From positions 310,001-374,000 of the forward strand of contig NZ_VFQC01000003.1 in NCBI RefSeq assembly GCF_006717075.1: a stretch of DNA of 64,000 nt, given 5' to 3'. This document shows, one piece after another, positions 40,401 through 49,183 of this stretch (positions are counted from its first letter, which is position 1; each line of letters begins with the position of its first letter). The translations under genes and the position numbers were made by a program. A model generated the notes under the pieces. It ran no database searches. It saw only the letters and a program-made list of their open reading frames with translations, and was not told the DNA's origin. This DNA is from Haloactinospora alba (lineage in GTDB: Bacteria > Actinomycetota > Actinomycetes > Streptosporangiales > Streptosporangiaceae).

Positions 40401-43400
40401 GGCGGCGCTGCCGCCGGTGGACTGGTCCGCCCAGTCGGGCGCCGGGCACGTCGAGCCCCGCACCCCCACCGAACGCGACCTCGCCGCGATCTGGCGCGAC
40501 GTGCTGGACACCGGCGAGGTCGGCGTCCACGACGGGTTCTTCCGCGTAGGCGGGGACTCGGTCGGTGTGCTGCGGATGCTGTCCCGCCTCGCCGACACGT
40601 TCGGCGTCCAGCTGTCCGCCCGCACCGTGTTCGACCACCCCACCGTGGCCGACCTCGCCGCCGTCGTCGACGCGCGGACACCCGACGCCACCCGGGAGGC
40701 CGCCCTCACCCCCGGCCTCGCCCCTCCCGCCGGGGAGGGCCACGCCCCGCTGTCCGCGGTGCAGCGGCGCCTGTGGTTCCTCGACCAGTACGGGTCGGGC
40801 AGCGCCGAGTACAACTCCGGCGGGGCGCTCCGCCTGCGGGGGCCGCTGGACGGGCGGGCGCTGCGCCGCGCCCTGGCCGCCCTCACCCACCGCCACGAGA
40901 CCCTGCGGACCTCGTTCGCCACCCGCGACGGCGCGCCCGTCCAGGTGGTCCACGACCATGTGGACATCACCCCCGAGACCGCCGACCTGTCCGGTCTCGC
41001 CCCCGAACGGCGCGACGGAGAGCTGCAGCGGCTGCTGGACGAGTGCATGCAGCGGACGTTCGCGTTCGACACGGCACCGCTGGTGCGGGCGCTGCTGGTG
41101 ACGCTGGACGAGCGCGACCACGTCCTCATGCTGGCGCTGCACCACATCATCATGGACGCGTGGTCGATGTCGGTGCTGAACCGCGAGTTCGGCCGCCTCT
41201 ACCAGGCGGCCGCGGCCGACCCCGCGGCCGAGCCCCGCGAGCTGCCCCGGGCGGCGGGGCTGGAACCGCTGGAACTGCGCTACGCTGACGTCGCCGTGTG
41301 GCAGGACCGCTTCCTGGAGTCCGACCGGTTCCACGACCAGCTCGCCCACTGGACCGACCGGCTCGCCGGAGCGCAACCGCTGGACCTGCCCACCGACCAT
41401 CCCCGGCCGCCGGTGCGGCGCGGCCGCGGCGAGACCCGCACCCTCACCTTCCCCGCCGACCTGGTGGCCGGGATGCGCGACCTGGAGACGCAGCGCGGGA
41501 TCACCCGGTTCATGCTGGTCACGGCGGCGGTGCAACTGGTCCTAGCCCGCTACACCGGCCAGGACGACATCACCATCGGCACGGTCACCTCCGGCCGCGA
41601 CCGCACCGAACTGGAGAACATCGTCGGGTTCTTCACCAACACCGTGGCGCTGCGCACCCGCGTCGACGAGACCGAGACCGCCGCGCGCCTCCTCGACCGG
41701 GTGCGCGACACCCTGCTGGAGGCGTTCGAGCACGACGACGTCCCCTTCGACTCCGTCGTGGACGCCATCGCGCCCGAACGCGACCCCTCCCGCCCCACCC
41801 TGGTCCAGGCGCTGGTGTCGCTGCAGAACGCCCCCAGGGAGGAGGTGGACATCGCCGGGCTCGCCATCACCGACCACCCGCTGACGCGGCGGCACTCCCT
41901 GTTCGACCTGAGCCTGGACGTCACCGCGGACGGCGAGGACCTCCTCGGCGCGGTCGAGTACGACACGGACCTGTTCGACCCCGCCACCATCGACCGGTTC
42001 GCCGAGCACGTGCAGACCGTCCTGCGCGCCTGGACCCGCGACCCCGAGGCGCCGTTGCGCACCCTGGACCTGTCGCCGCCCGAGGAACGCGCGCGCCTCC
42101 TGACGGCCGGCACCCCCCGCCCCGCCACCGCCGGAAGCGAGCACGTCCTCGCCCCGCTGGCGGAACACGCCACCGCCCGGCCGGACAGCCCGGCGGTCAC
42201 CGGCACGGACGCCACCCTGACGTTCGCCGGTCTCCACGCGCGGGTGAACACCCTCGCCCGCGCCCTCCTCACCGACGGTGTCGGCCCCGGCGACCGGGTG
42301 GCGGTGTTCCTGCCCCGCGGTGCCGAGGCCGTCGCCGCGCTGTTCGCGGTGCTGCGCGCCGGCGCCGCCTACGTGCCGGTCGAACCGGGAGGGCCCGAAG
42401 AGCGGGCCCGGTCCGTACTGGCCACCTCCGGGGCGGTGCGCGCGCTGGCCACCAGCGCCACCGCCGCGACCGTCCCGGAGGGCACCGGGCTGCCGGTGAC
42501 CACGGTGGACACCGTCGCCACCGACCCCGGCGCCGCGCCGGTGACCGACCGGGAACGGCCCCGGCCGCTGCGCGACGGCCACCCCGCCTACGTGATGTAC
42601 ACGTCCGGCTCCACCGGCACCCCCAAGGGCGTCGTCGTCACCCACGGCAACCTCCGCGCCATGGCGGCCGCCTACCACGCGGCGGTGCTGGAACCCCAGC
42701 GCGCCGCCGAACGGGAGCTCACCGCCGCCCACCTGGCCGCCTGGACGTTCGACGCCTCCTGGGACCCGCTGGTGTGGCTGCTGAACGGCCACCACCTGCA
42801 CGTCATCGACGAGGACACCCGCACCGACGTGGAGGCCCTCAACCGCTACCTGCACGACAACCGCGTCGACTACCTCGACACCACCCCCTCCTACCTGGCG
42901 CAGCTGGTGTCGGCGGGGCTGCTGGAGGACGACCACCACCCGCTGGCGGTGCTCACCGTCGGAGCCGAACCCCTCGACGACGCGCTGATGGAACGGCTCA
43001 ACGCCGGGAACGCCGCCGTGTACAACCTCTACGGCCCCACCGAGAACACCGTGAACAGCACGGTGTGGCGGGTGCGGCCCGCCCACCGGCCCCTCATCGG
43101 CCACCCCCTGCCGGGCACAGGCGCGTACGTCCTGGACGGGTGGCTGCGCCCCGTCCCGCCCGGTGTGCCCGGCGAGCTCTACCTCTCCGGGGAGTGCCTC
43201 GCCGCCGGGTACGACCAGCGGCCCGGCCTGACGGCCGAACGGTTCGTCGCCAACCCGTTCGGCGGCGGCGACCGGCTGTACCGCACCGGCGACATCGTCC
43301 GGTGGTCCAACAGCGGCGGCCTGGAGTTCCACGGCCGCGACGACGCCCAACTGAAGATCCGCGGGTTCCGCATCGAACCCGGCGAGGTGGAGGCCGCCCT

Positions 43401-45303
43401 CACGGCGATGCCGGGGGTGCGCTCCGCCGCCGTCATCGCCGACGAGACCGCCACCGGCGCGCGGCGCCTCGTCGGCTACGCCGTCGCCGACCCCGGAACC
43501 GAACCGCCCGCCCCCGGCGACATCCGCACCTGGGCGGCCCAGCGCCTGCCCGGCTACATGGTTCCGGCGGCGGTGGTGCTCGTGGACGAGATCCCGCTGA
43601 CCGCCAACGCCAAACTCGACCGTTCGGCCCTGCCCGCCGTGGACGACGACGCGTTCACCACCGCCGACTACACCCCGCCCTCCGGGACGACGCAGCGCAT
43701 CCTCGCCGAGGAGTGGAGCGAACTGCTGGGGGTGGGCCGCGTCGGCGCGCACGACAACTTCTTCAACCTCGGCGGCGACTCCATCCTCAGCATCCAGCTG
43801 GTGTCGCGGGCGCGCCGCCGCGGCATCGAACTCACGTCCAAGGACGTGTTCGTGCGCCAGACCCTCGCCGCGCTCGCGGCCGCCGTCGACGAGCGCGACA
43901 CCGGCACCTCCGCGCCGGACACCACCGACGCGGCGGAGGCCGTCACCGGCGAGGTGCCGCTGACCCCCGTGCACCGGTGGTTCCTCGACCACCACCGCCA
44001 CGCCCCCCACCACTTCGACATGTCGCTGCTGGTGGAGCTCACCGACGGCGCCGACCCGGACACCCTCGCCCGCGCGCTCCGGCACGTGGTGGACCACCAC
44101 CCCATGCTGCGGCTGCGCGTGGACGACACCGGCGGCGAGTGGCGCCAGCACGTGCTGGCCGACGCCGACTCCGGACAGTCGGTCCACGTCGTCGACGCCA
44201 CCGGCCTGGACGACAACGAGCTGGACCGCGCCGTCGCCGAACGGGCGGCCCGCGTCCGGCCGCCGTCCCGGCTGAGCCAGGGGCCGCTGTTCGACGCGTT
44301 CGTGTTCACCACCAGCGGCGACAGGCCGGGCCGCCTCCTGCTGTCCGCCCACCACCTCACCGTCGACGGGGTGTCGTGGCGCGTGCTCCTGGAGGACCTC
44401 GCCACCGCCTACGCCCAGCTCGACGCCGGCGAACCGATCGAGCTGGGCCCGGCGACGACACCGTTCCCCCAGTGGGCGCGGCGCCTGGTCCAGCACACCC
44501 GCGACGGCGGGTTCGATCCGGACGCCGAGCAGTGGGAGGCCATCGCCGCCGACACCGGCGGCGACATCCCCGTGGACAGCGACAGCGGACCCAACGACGT
44601 CGCCTCCGAGGCCACCGCCGTCTCCACCCTCACCGCCGAACAGACCCGCACCCTCCTGCGGACGGTGCCGGGCCGGTTCCGCAGCCGCGTCGACGACGTC
44701 CTCCTCGCTGCCCTCGGGAAGACCGTCACCGACTGGAGCGACACCTCCCGCCTGCGGGTGGAGAAGGAGGGGCACGGCCGCGAGGACCTCTTCGACGACG
44801 TCGACCTGTCCCGCACGGTCGGCTGGTTCACCACGATCTACCCCGTGCTGCTGGACCTGCCCGGAGAGAACGACTGGGCCCGCACCATCGCCGCGGTGAA
44901 ACAGCAGGTCCGCGCCGTGCCGCCCGGCATCGGGTTCGGCGCGCTGCGCTACCTGGACGACCGGCCCGCCTCCGGGACGCTGGCCGCCATGCCGACCCCG
45001 CCGGTGAGCTTCAACTACCTGGGGCAGTTCGACCCGGGCGCCGGGCAGGAGCCGGTGGGACGGCTGCTGGACACCCCCAGCGGCGACCACGCGCCCCAGG
45101 AGGAGCGCCCCACCCTCCTCGACGTCACCGGCGGGGTGCGCGAGGAGCGGCTGGAGTTCGTGTGGACCTACTCCACCAACCGGCACCACCCCGACACGGT
45201 GGAACGGCTCGCCGCCGCGTTCACCGCGGCGCTGCGGGAGCTCGTGGACTCGGCCGACCGAAACCCCGGCCGCGGTGCCAGAGCCGCGGGCCGGAAACAG
45301 TAA
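37450..45303 (+). CDS. Two-module nonribosomal peptide synthetase ending in an epimerase (NRPS2)
   Basis: ATG at 37450 gives 2617 aa, 90 bases after NRPS1. Domain order, with approximate residue of a key motif: C5 (~180, HHIVTDG), A5 (~654), PCP5 (~1036, VGGDSV); C6 (~1231, HHIIMDA), A6 (~1716), PCP6 (~2109), E6 (~2301, HHLTVDG). The ~40 charged N-terminal residues may be a docking region. C6 has Ala where the motif HHxxxDG has Gly. By-eye A codes are DAATLAAVCK (A5, resembles aromatic pockets) and DADDTGLVNK (A6, two extra Asp suggest a basic side chain). It ends after E6 with a basic tail ([13 protein letters not shown]) and no thioesterase. Release is therefore expected by the PBP-type enzyme at 21921. 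Confidence 0.93.
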   Translation: MTDASDDATTAGAPRRSAADQERARAELRRRLQAGKGGRDEGIPTVPRDGDIPLAPAQQRLWVLDRMDPGRADYNSGFALDLRGDLDPDALARALTALVHRHEALRTTFRDADGQGRQVVGPPYDVALPTTGETPATEEELHDLVRRHYAEPFDLETGPLLRCRLFPAGERRHVLLVVLHHIVTDGWSLALFRTELDRLYSAAAAAPERQPAELAGELEPLPAQYADYAAWKRSAEAEERRERELAYWRDRLAGAPQLEFPTDRPRPPARSMRGATHRFRVPADVTTELEQLAKERGASLFLVLLAGSHLAMGRWCRTDDVVLGTVTSGRADPRLHHMMGFFVNTLALRGSVDETRTFAEHLDRTREEALSDLDHAEVPFDTVVDAVLAERDPAVPPLVQAAVVFQDATSATGPGLGDLDAATFPVRREHAVFDLTLEFQRDAEGVEASVEFNTDILDAATVERFAEGLRTLLSRARDPRPLHRSGGVPATGGAEAAVDTAPGVPHRTLGDLLAEQARARPDAPALVGAEGTVTFAELDERAARLAGYLRDQGVRRGDRVGVCMERGTDLATALAAVTRAGAAYLPLDPQYPGDRLSHMVADARPRLVITTGDAADGLAGEVPLLRLDHQRDDTAAATPLRDTPTVADTAYVIYTSGSTGRPKGVLVPHRGLTALVHTQGERMGVGPGATLLQFASPSFDASIAELLVALLNGATAVLLPSDTLTGRGLPETLREHAVTHVTLPPALLSGLDSDELGPVTDLLVAGEACSGELAGRFTAQRRVYNAYGPTETTVCATMSDPLAGAATPPLGAAVAGTRLYVLDPWLRPVDEGSAGELYIAGDGLAHGYWNRAGLTAGRFVADPFGQPGARMYRSGDVVRRAPGGRLEFLGRADDQVKIRGHRIEPGEVDAVLAELPEVEQAAVTVDGTGPNRRLVCHVTAATDPPPTPDRLRDLAAGALPGYMRPAAFVVLDAMPVTANGKTDRAALPPVDWSAQSGAGHVEPRTPTERDLAAIWRDVLDTGEVGVHDGFFRVGGDSVGVLRMLSRLADTFGVQLSARTVFDHPTVADLAAVVDARTPDATREAALTPGLAPPAGEGHAPLSAVQRRLWFLDQYGSGSAEYNSGGALRLRGPLDGRALRRALAALTHRHETLRTSFATRDGAPVQVVHDHVDITPETADLSGLAPERRDGELQRLLDECMQRTFAFDTAPLVRALLVTLDERDHVLMLALHHIIMDAWSMSVLNREFGRLYQAAAADPAAEPRELPRAAGLEPLELRYADVAVWQDRFLESDRFHDQLAHWTDRLAGAQPLDLPTDHPRPPVRRGRGETRTLTFPADLVAGMRDLETQRGITRFMLVTAAVQLVLARYTGQDDITIGTVTSGRDRTELENIVGFFTNTVALRTRVDETETAARLLDRVRDTLLEAFEHDDVPFDSVVDAIAPERDPSRPTLVQALVSLQNAPREEVDIAGLAITDHPLTRRHSLFDLSLDVTADGEDLLGAVEYDTDLFDPATIDRFAEHVQTVLRAWTRDPEAPLRTLDLSPPEERARLLTAGTPRPATAGSEHVLAPLAEHATARPDSPAVTGTDATLTFAGLHARVNTLARALLTDGVGPGDRVAVFLPRGAEAVAALFAVLRAGAAYVPVEPGGPEERARSVLATSGAVRALATSATAATVPEGTGLPVTTVDTVATDPGAAPVTDRERPRPLRDGHPAYVMYTSGSTGTPKGVVVTHGNLRAMAAAYHAAVLEPQRAAERELTAAHLAAWTFDASWDPLVWLLNGHHLHVIDEDTRTDVEALNRYLHDNRVDYLDTTPSYLAQLVSAGLLEDDHHPLAVLTVGAEPLDDALMERLNAGNAAVYNLYGPTENTVNSTVWRVRPAHRPLIGHPLPGTGAYVLDGWLRPVPPGVPGELYLSGECLAAGYDQRPGLTAERFVANPFGGGDRLYRTGDIVRWSNSGGLEFHGRDDAQLKIRGFRIEPGEVEAALTAMPGVRSAAVIADETATGARRLVGYAVADPGTEPPAPGDIRTWAAQRLPGYMVPAAVVLVDEIPLTANAKLDRSALPAVDDDAFTTADYTPPSGTTQRILAEEWSELLGVGRVGAHDNFFNLGGDSILSIQLVSRARRRGIELTSKDVFVRQTLAALAAAVDERDTGTSAPDTTDAAEAVTGEVPLTPVHRWFLDHHRHAPHHFDMSLLVELTDGADPDTLARALRHVVDHHPMLRLRVDDTGGEWRQHVLADADSGQSVHVVDATGLDDNELDRAVAERAARVRPPSRLSQGPLFDAFVFTTSGDRPGRLLLSAHHLTVDGVSWRVLLEDLATAYAQLDAGEPIELGPATTPFPQWARRLVQHTRDGGFDPDAEQWEAIAADTGGDIPVDSDSGPNDVASEATAVSTLTAEQTRTLLRTVPGRFRSRVDDVLLAALGKTVTDWSDTSRLRVEKEGHGREDLFDDVDLSRTVGWFTTIYPVLLDLPGENDWARTIAAVKQQVRAVPPGIGFGALRYLDDRPASGTLAAMPTPPVSFNYLGQFDPGAGQEPVGRLLDTPSGDHAPQEERPTLLDVTGGVREERLEFVWTYSTNRHHPDTVERLAAAFTAALRELVDSADRNPGRGARAAGRKQ

Positions 45304-45323
45304 CCCGAGGAGAGGTGAGAAGG

Positions 45324-45536
45324 ATGAGCAACCCCTTCGAGCAGGACGACGCCGCCTACCTGGTGCTGGTGAACGGCGAGGGGCAGCACTCGCTGTGGCC
45401 CGCGTTCGCCGAGGTGCCCGACGGGTGGGAGGTGGCGCTGGGCGAGTCGTCCCGCGCCGACGCGCTGGACTACGTCGAGCGCAACTGGACCGACATGCGC
45501 CCGGCGAGCCTCGTCGCCGAACTCGACGGCCAGTGA
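45324..45536 (+). CDS. MbtH-like protein
   Basis: This 70-aa protein begins MSNPFEQDDAAYLVLVNGEG. It has the family signature N-x-E-x-Q-H-S-L-W-P, then VPDGWEVALGESSRADALDY and NWTDMRP. MbtH proteins bind NRPS adenylation domains and are needed for their folding or activity. It starts 20 bases after NRPS2 behind GGAGAGGTGAGAAGG, as last gene of the biosynthetic operon. Confidence 0.96.
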   Translation: MSNPFEQDDAAYLVLVNGEGQHSLWPAFAEVPDGWEVALGESSRADALDYVERNWTDMRPASLVAELDGQ

Positions 45537-45563
45537 CGGCCGGGCGGTAACGACCCTCGACCG

Positions 45564-45604
45564 CCGGCGGCCGCCGGGGAACCCCCACCTCCGGCGGCCG
45601 CCGG
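45564..45604. terminator. Bidirectional GC-rich hairpin between convergent operons
   Basis: CCGGCGGCCGCCGG occurs at 45564-45577 and 45591-45604 with a 13-base loop, and each arm is itself a palindrome. It lies between the MbtH stop (45536) and the end of the convergent regulator gene (45612), so it can terminate both transcripts. Confidence 0.65.
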
Positions 45605-45611
45605 CACGCGG

Positions 45612-46574
45612 TCACGCCGGCTGGCTCAGCGGGCCGTCCAGGTGCGGGCCGGGGAGTTCCCCGCCCGCGTCGGCGCCGTGGCTGTGCAGCAGCGCCACAC
45701 CCAGCCGGGTGACCTGGTGCCGCACCCGGTTCTGGTCCCGGGACGTCGTGATCAGCCCGGCGTCGCGCAGGACCGCGGTGTGCTCGCTGATCGTGGTGGG
45801 GGACACGTACAGCGCCGCGGCGAGCTCGCTCGTGGACATGGGCGTCACCACCTCGGCCAGGATCGCCGCCCGGGTCTGGCCCAGCAGGCGGCTCAACCGC
45901 TCCGACCCGGGCCGCGACTCCGACACGAGGGAGTCGATGGCCTCGTAGGAGTCGAAGGCGGGGAACACCAGCGCGGGGCGGGGCCCCTGCCCGGACGCCG
46001 CCGGCAGGAGTACCAGCCGCGGCCCGGACTCCAGGAACACGGACGGCAGCAGCGGCAGCCCCGCACCGCCGGTACGGACCTCGCCGCTGCCGCCGTCGGC
46101 CAGCTCCAGCCGGCCCCCGTTCCACCGCGCCCGGTCACCGAGCCGCTCCAGCGCGGCGGCCGCCCCCCGGGAGGCGACCAGCCTCCCGTAGCGGGCGCTG
46201 GCCTCCGTCTGCAACGCCCGGAGGCGCCCCTCGAACGGGAGAACGGCGGTGTGCAGCACCCGCGACAGCACGGCCGCGGTGGACTGCAGCCGCGCCGACC
46301 CCTCCGGGGGAGGGGTGCGGATGGGCTCGCCGCTCCCGGGTTCCGGAAGGAGCCACGACAACGCCTCCGGCGCGTGCGCCGAGGCGTCCGCCAGGTCCGA
46401 ACGCACGACCGCGAGCGACGCGAGCCGGTTGCGCGCGTAACGGCTCCACCCCCGGTTGCGTTGCGCGTCGGCCAGCAGGCGCTCGATCGCGTGGACGGTC
46501 TCGATGAGCACGGGGGTCGTCCCCGCGAAACGGACCCGTCCCATGTCCTCGGGGGTGAGGCGGATGCTCGACAA
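45612..46574 (-). CDS. ArsR-like winged-helix transcriptional regulator
   Basis: This 320-aa protein has a poorly conserved N-terminal ~220 residues (begins MSSIRLTPEDMGRVRFAGTT), of the kind called DUF5937. A C-terminal ArsR-type winged helix has the recognition region MSTSELAAALYVSPTTISEH, then TAVLRDAGLITTSRDQNRVR. Its gene is the last of a three-gene minus-strand unit after an ABC exporter (38-base gap). It probably controls that exporter in response to a compound sensed by the N-terminal part, perhaps the cluster's own peptide (inference). Confidence 0.82.
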   Translation of the reverse strand: MSSIRLTPEDMGRVRFAGTTPVLIETVHAIERLLADAQRNRGWSRYARNRLASLAVVRSDLADASAHAPEALSWLLPEPGSGEPIRTPPPEGSARLQSTAAVLSRVLHTAVLPFEGRLRALQTEASARYGRLVASRGAAAALERLGDRARWNGGRLELADGGSGEVRTGGAGLPLLPSVFLESGPRLVLLPAASGQGPRPALVFPAFDSYEAIDSLVSESRPGSERLSRLLGQTRAAILAEVVTPMSTSELAAALYVSPTTISEHTAVLRDAGLITTSRDQNRVRHQVTRLGVALLHSHGADAGGELPGPHLDGPLSQPA

Positions 46575-46612
46575 CTACGCATTCCTTTCGCGCGACACGA
46601 CGCGGGCCCCGG

Positions 46613-47428
46613 TCACCGGGCCCGCCGCAGGTACGCCCGGATGGCGCCGGGGAACACGACCAGGTGGATGAGGACCACCGCGGCGAGACTCGTCAGGACG
46701 GGCCCGGTCGTGGGGCCGCCGATGGTCAGTCCCCGCACGGCGTCCACGAAGTAGCTCACCGGGTTCACCCCGACCCACAGTTCCAACCACCGCGGCATGC
46801 TCTCCGGGGAGGCGAAGATGTTGCTGCCGAACGTCAGCGGCAGGATGATCGCCATGGCGATCCCGGGGACCGCCTGCGGGCTGGTGGCCATCATCCCGAT
46901 GAGGACGGACAGCCAGCACAGGGTGAGACCGAACAGGAGCGTCAGGACGCAGGCGAGGGCCACCTCGGGCACGCTGGTCTGCACCCGGAACCCGAGGGCG
47001 AACGCCAGTGCCAGCAGCACGGCCAGTGCCACCACGTAACGCACCACGTCACCCAGCACCGCGCCGACCAGCGGCGCCGACCGGGCGATGGGCAGGCTGC
47101 GGAACCGGTCGAACACCCCCTTGGAGATGTCGGTGTTCAACGCGATACCGGTGCCGATGCTGGCGTACATGGTGATCTGCACCATGAGCCCGGGCACGAG
47201 CGTCTGTAGGTAGTTCTGCCACCCGCCGGAGATCTCCCCGCCGAACAGGAACACGAACACCAGCAGGAACAGGATGGGTTGGATGACGGTGTCCACCAGC
47301 GTGGACGGGGAGCGCACGATGTAGCGGATGTTGCGGTTCGCCAGGGTCAGGCTGTGCTGGACGCCCCGGACGGGGCCGATACGGCCGCGCCGGGGGGCGC
47401 GCGGTGGGGCTTCGGTGGTGGGGGTCAT
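46613..47428 (-). CDS. ABC-2 type transporter permease (DrrB-like)
   Basis: ATG at 47428 overlaps the ATPase stop (ATGA, 47425-47428) and gives 271 aa. Six hydrophobic segments are visible, with the ABC-2 signatures QNYLQTLVPGLMVQITMYAS, DRFRSLPIARSAPLVGAVLG and NPVSYFVDAVRGLTIG. It forms the membrane half of an exporter of the daunorubicin-resistance type. Its place beside the NRPS genes suggests export of, or resistance to, the peptide product. Confidence 0.9.
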   Translation of the reverse strand: MTPTTEAPPRAPRRGRIGPVRGVQHSLTLANRNIRYIVRSPSTLVDTVIQPILFLLVFVFLFGGEISGGWQNYLQTLVPGLMVQITMYASIGTGIALNTDISKGVFDRFRSLPIARSAPLVGAVLGDVVRYVVALAVLLALAFALGFRVQTSVPEVALACVLTLLFGLTLCWLSVLIGMMATSPQAVPGIAMAIILPLTFGSNIFASPESMPRWLELWVGVNPVSYFVDAVRGLTIGGPTTGPVLTSLAAVVLIHLVVFPGAIRAYLRRAR

Positions 47429-48411
47429 GCGGGGCTCTTCTCGGGCGCGGTGGGGGTGCTCTCGACGGCGGATGCCTCCGCCGGGTGGCCCGTGAGGGCG
47501 AGGAAGATGCTGTCCAGGCTCGGCAGCCGCAACGCGACCTCGTCGGCCTCGATCGCCTCGTTGTCGAGCCGCCGGACCACGGCCGACAGCATCACCGGGT
47601 CGTCGGTGGGGACGGTGACCAGCCCGTGCTCCGGGCTGACGGCGGGCTCCCGGCCGGACAGCTCGGTCAGGATCGACACGACCGTGGGGATGTCGCCCCG
47701 GTCGGTGGGCAGGACGCGCAGGGTCTGCGCGCCCACGCGCCGCTTCAGTTCCGCCGGCCCCCCCTCGGCGACCACCTTCCCCCGGTCGAGCACGGCCACC
47801 TGGTCGGCGAGCTGGTCGGCTTCCTCCAGGTACTGGGTGGTGAGCAGGATCGTCGTCCCCTCGTCGGAGAGCTCCCGCACGATCCGCCACAGCTCCTCCC
47901 GGCTGCGCGGGTCGAGGCCGGTGGTGGGCTCGTCCAGGTAGATCACCTGGGGGCGGCCCACCAGGCTGGCGGCGAGGTCGATCCGGCGCCGCATCCCGCC
48001 CGAGTAGGTCTTCACGGGCCGTTTGCCCGCCTCGGTGAGGTCGAAACGGGAGATCAGCTCGCGCGCGCGGGCTCTCGCCTGCCGGGTGGGCATTTCCAGC
48101 AGGCGGCCGATCATCTCCAGGTTCTCCACCCCGGTGAGCTCCTCGTCGGCGGAGGCGTACTGCCCCGTCAGCCCGATGAGGCCGCGCACCGACACGGGGT
48201 CGCGCAGCGCGTCGTAACCGGCGACGGTGACGCTGCCCGCGTCCGGCCGCAGCAGGGTGGCGAGGATGCGCACTGTGGTGGTCTTCCCGGAGCCGTTGGG
48301 TCCGAGCACGCCGAGGATGGAACCGGCGGGGGCGTCCAGGTCGACGCCGTCCAGCGCGGTGGTGCCGTCGAAGCGTTTGACCAGTCCGCGGGCCTCGATG
48401 GTCATGGTCAT
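47425..48411 (-). CDS. ABC transporter ATP-binding protein (DrrA-like)
   Basis: ATG at 48411 follows AAGGAGG at good spacing and gives 328 aa. Walker A is GPNGSGKTTT (near residue 40), the signature motif is YSGGMRRRIDLAASLVG, and Walker B is VIYLDEPTTGLDPRS. The C-terminal ~100 residues form the DUF4162-type extension common in DrrA proteins. It pairs with the permease encoded next and should drive export of an amphipathic product. Its promoter region carries 11-bp direct repeats (48450-48482). Confidence 0.92.
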   Translation of the reverse strand: MTMTIEARGLVKRFDGTTALDGVDLDAPAGSILGVLGPNGSGKTTTVRILATLLRPDAGSVTVAGYDALRDPVSVRGLIGLTGQYASADEELTGVENLEMIGRLLEMPTRQARARARELISRFDLTEAGKRPVKTYSGGMRRRIDLAASLVGRPQVIYLDEPTTGLDPRSREELWRIVRELSDEGTTILLTTQYLEEADQLADQVAVLDRGKVVAEGGPAELKRRVGAQTLRVLPTDRGDIPTVVSILTELSGREPAVSPEHGLVTVPTDDPVMLSAVVRRLDNEAIEADEVALRLPSLDSIFLALTGHPAEASAVESTPTAPEKSPA

Positions 48412-48449
48412 AGGCGTTCCTCCTTCGTCCGGAGGCCAGCCTTGCGCGG

Positions 48450-48482
48450 CGCGGTTACACACCGCTGACACACCACTGACAC
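48450..48482 (-). promoter_or_regulatory. Three 11-bp-spaced direct repeats upstream of the ABC exporter
   Basis: On the minus strand the heptamers GTGTCAG, GTGTCAG and GTGTAAC follow each other with 4-base gaps, a period of 11. On the plus strand this reads ACCGCTGACAC then ACCACTGACAC at 48461-48482, with a related copy to their left. Head-to-tail heptamers one helical turn apart are the form bound by SARP, AfsR and PhoP-type activators. The site lies about 40-70 bases before the ATG at 48411. Confidence 0.55.
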
Positions 48483-48616
48483 GGCAGGAGGAGAAGGGGG
48501 AGGGGCGGCGCGGTTCCGGTCGACGTCCTGGTCGACGGGCGCCCGGCGATCCCGGGAGGGGAGGAACCCGCTGGTGGAGGGGCGTGGCCGCTGTACCGCC
48601 GCGACCGGCAGCCGAA

Positions 48617-48640
48617 CCCCTCCCGGAGAACCGGGAGGGG
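48617..48640. terminator. Perfect 10-bp hairpin
   Basis: CCCCTCCCGG-AGAA-CCGGGAGGGG has a 10-bp stem with a four-base loop. It lies upstream of the ABC exporter operon, with no T-tract. It may block read-through between the island at 49 kb and the exporter, or act as a protein site. Confidence 0.45.
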
Positions 48641-49183
48641 ACCAGCCAGGTCAGGAAGCAGCATGCTAGCCGTGCGGCGCGCTCCGCGTCCACCCCCGCA
48701 CGGGAAACCCGACGCGGATGGTGGCTGGCGGGCGGCCCGGGCGGTGGAGCGGGTTCCCTGATCGAAGGTGTTGGACAAAAACTGGCAATTACCACGGCGT
48801 TTAGGTGTAGCGCAAGCGTGTAAATAGTCCAATTGGGCCGTTTTTGTGTATAATCCATAAATTACTCTTTTGTGGACATTTTGGCACCAAAATATCGAGT
48901 AGTGCTTATTTTGTATAATCATGAACAAAGATGAAGAGGTAGTGCGAACTTATGGGAAGGGTGATGACTAACAGCGAATACTCATATTCTTCGTTTGTGG
49001 TCTCTCGTACGCTCGGATATGAGTCCTGGACTGTGGGGTCCTACCTACGCCTGCCCTATACGGCATGATTGGTTTAAAATAATTTCTCATAATCTGGCGG
49101 AGGTCTGGTTTCCTCTCGTACTGTCAGAGGGCCGAGACAGACTGATGACTAAGATGAGACAGGACTAAAGCCTTGGTGGCGCT

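Larger units (their letters stand above)
48412..49183. other. 772-bp intergenic region, strongly AT-rich in its right half
   Basis: No gene is seen. The left part holds the 11-bp repeats and the hairpin at 48617. From about 48770 the base composition drops sharply. TATAAT is found at 48849-48854. A perfect 16-bp dyad (ATTTTGG-CA-CCAAAAT) lies at 48878-48893. Inverted ACTCATAT / ATATGAGT lie at 48980-48987 and 49017-49024. This looks like the edge of acquired DNA and the promoter region of the HNH-helicase gene. Confidence 0.5.

Noticed and set aside
48617-48640. Classic intrinsic terminator
   Set aside because: The 10-bp hairpin is perfect, but no T-run follows on either strand and no gene ends next to it. 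I list it only as a terminator-like hairpin with low confidence.
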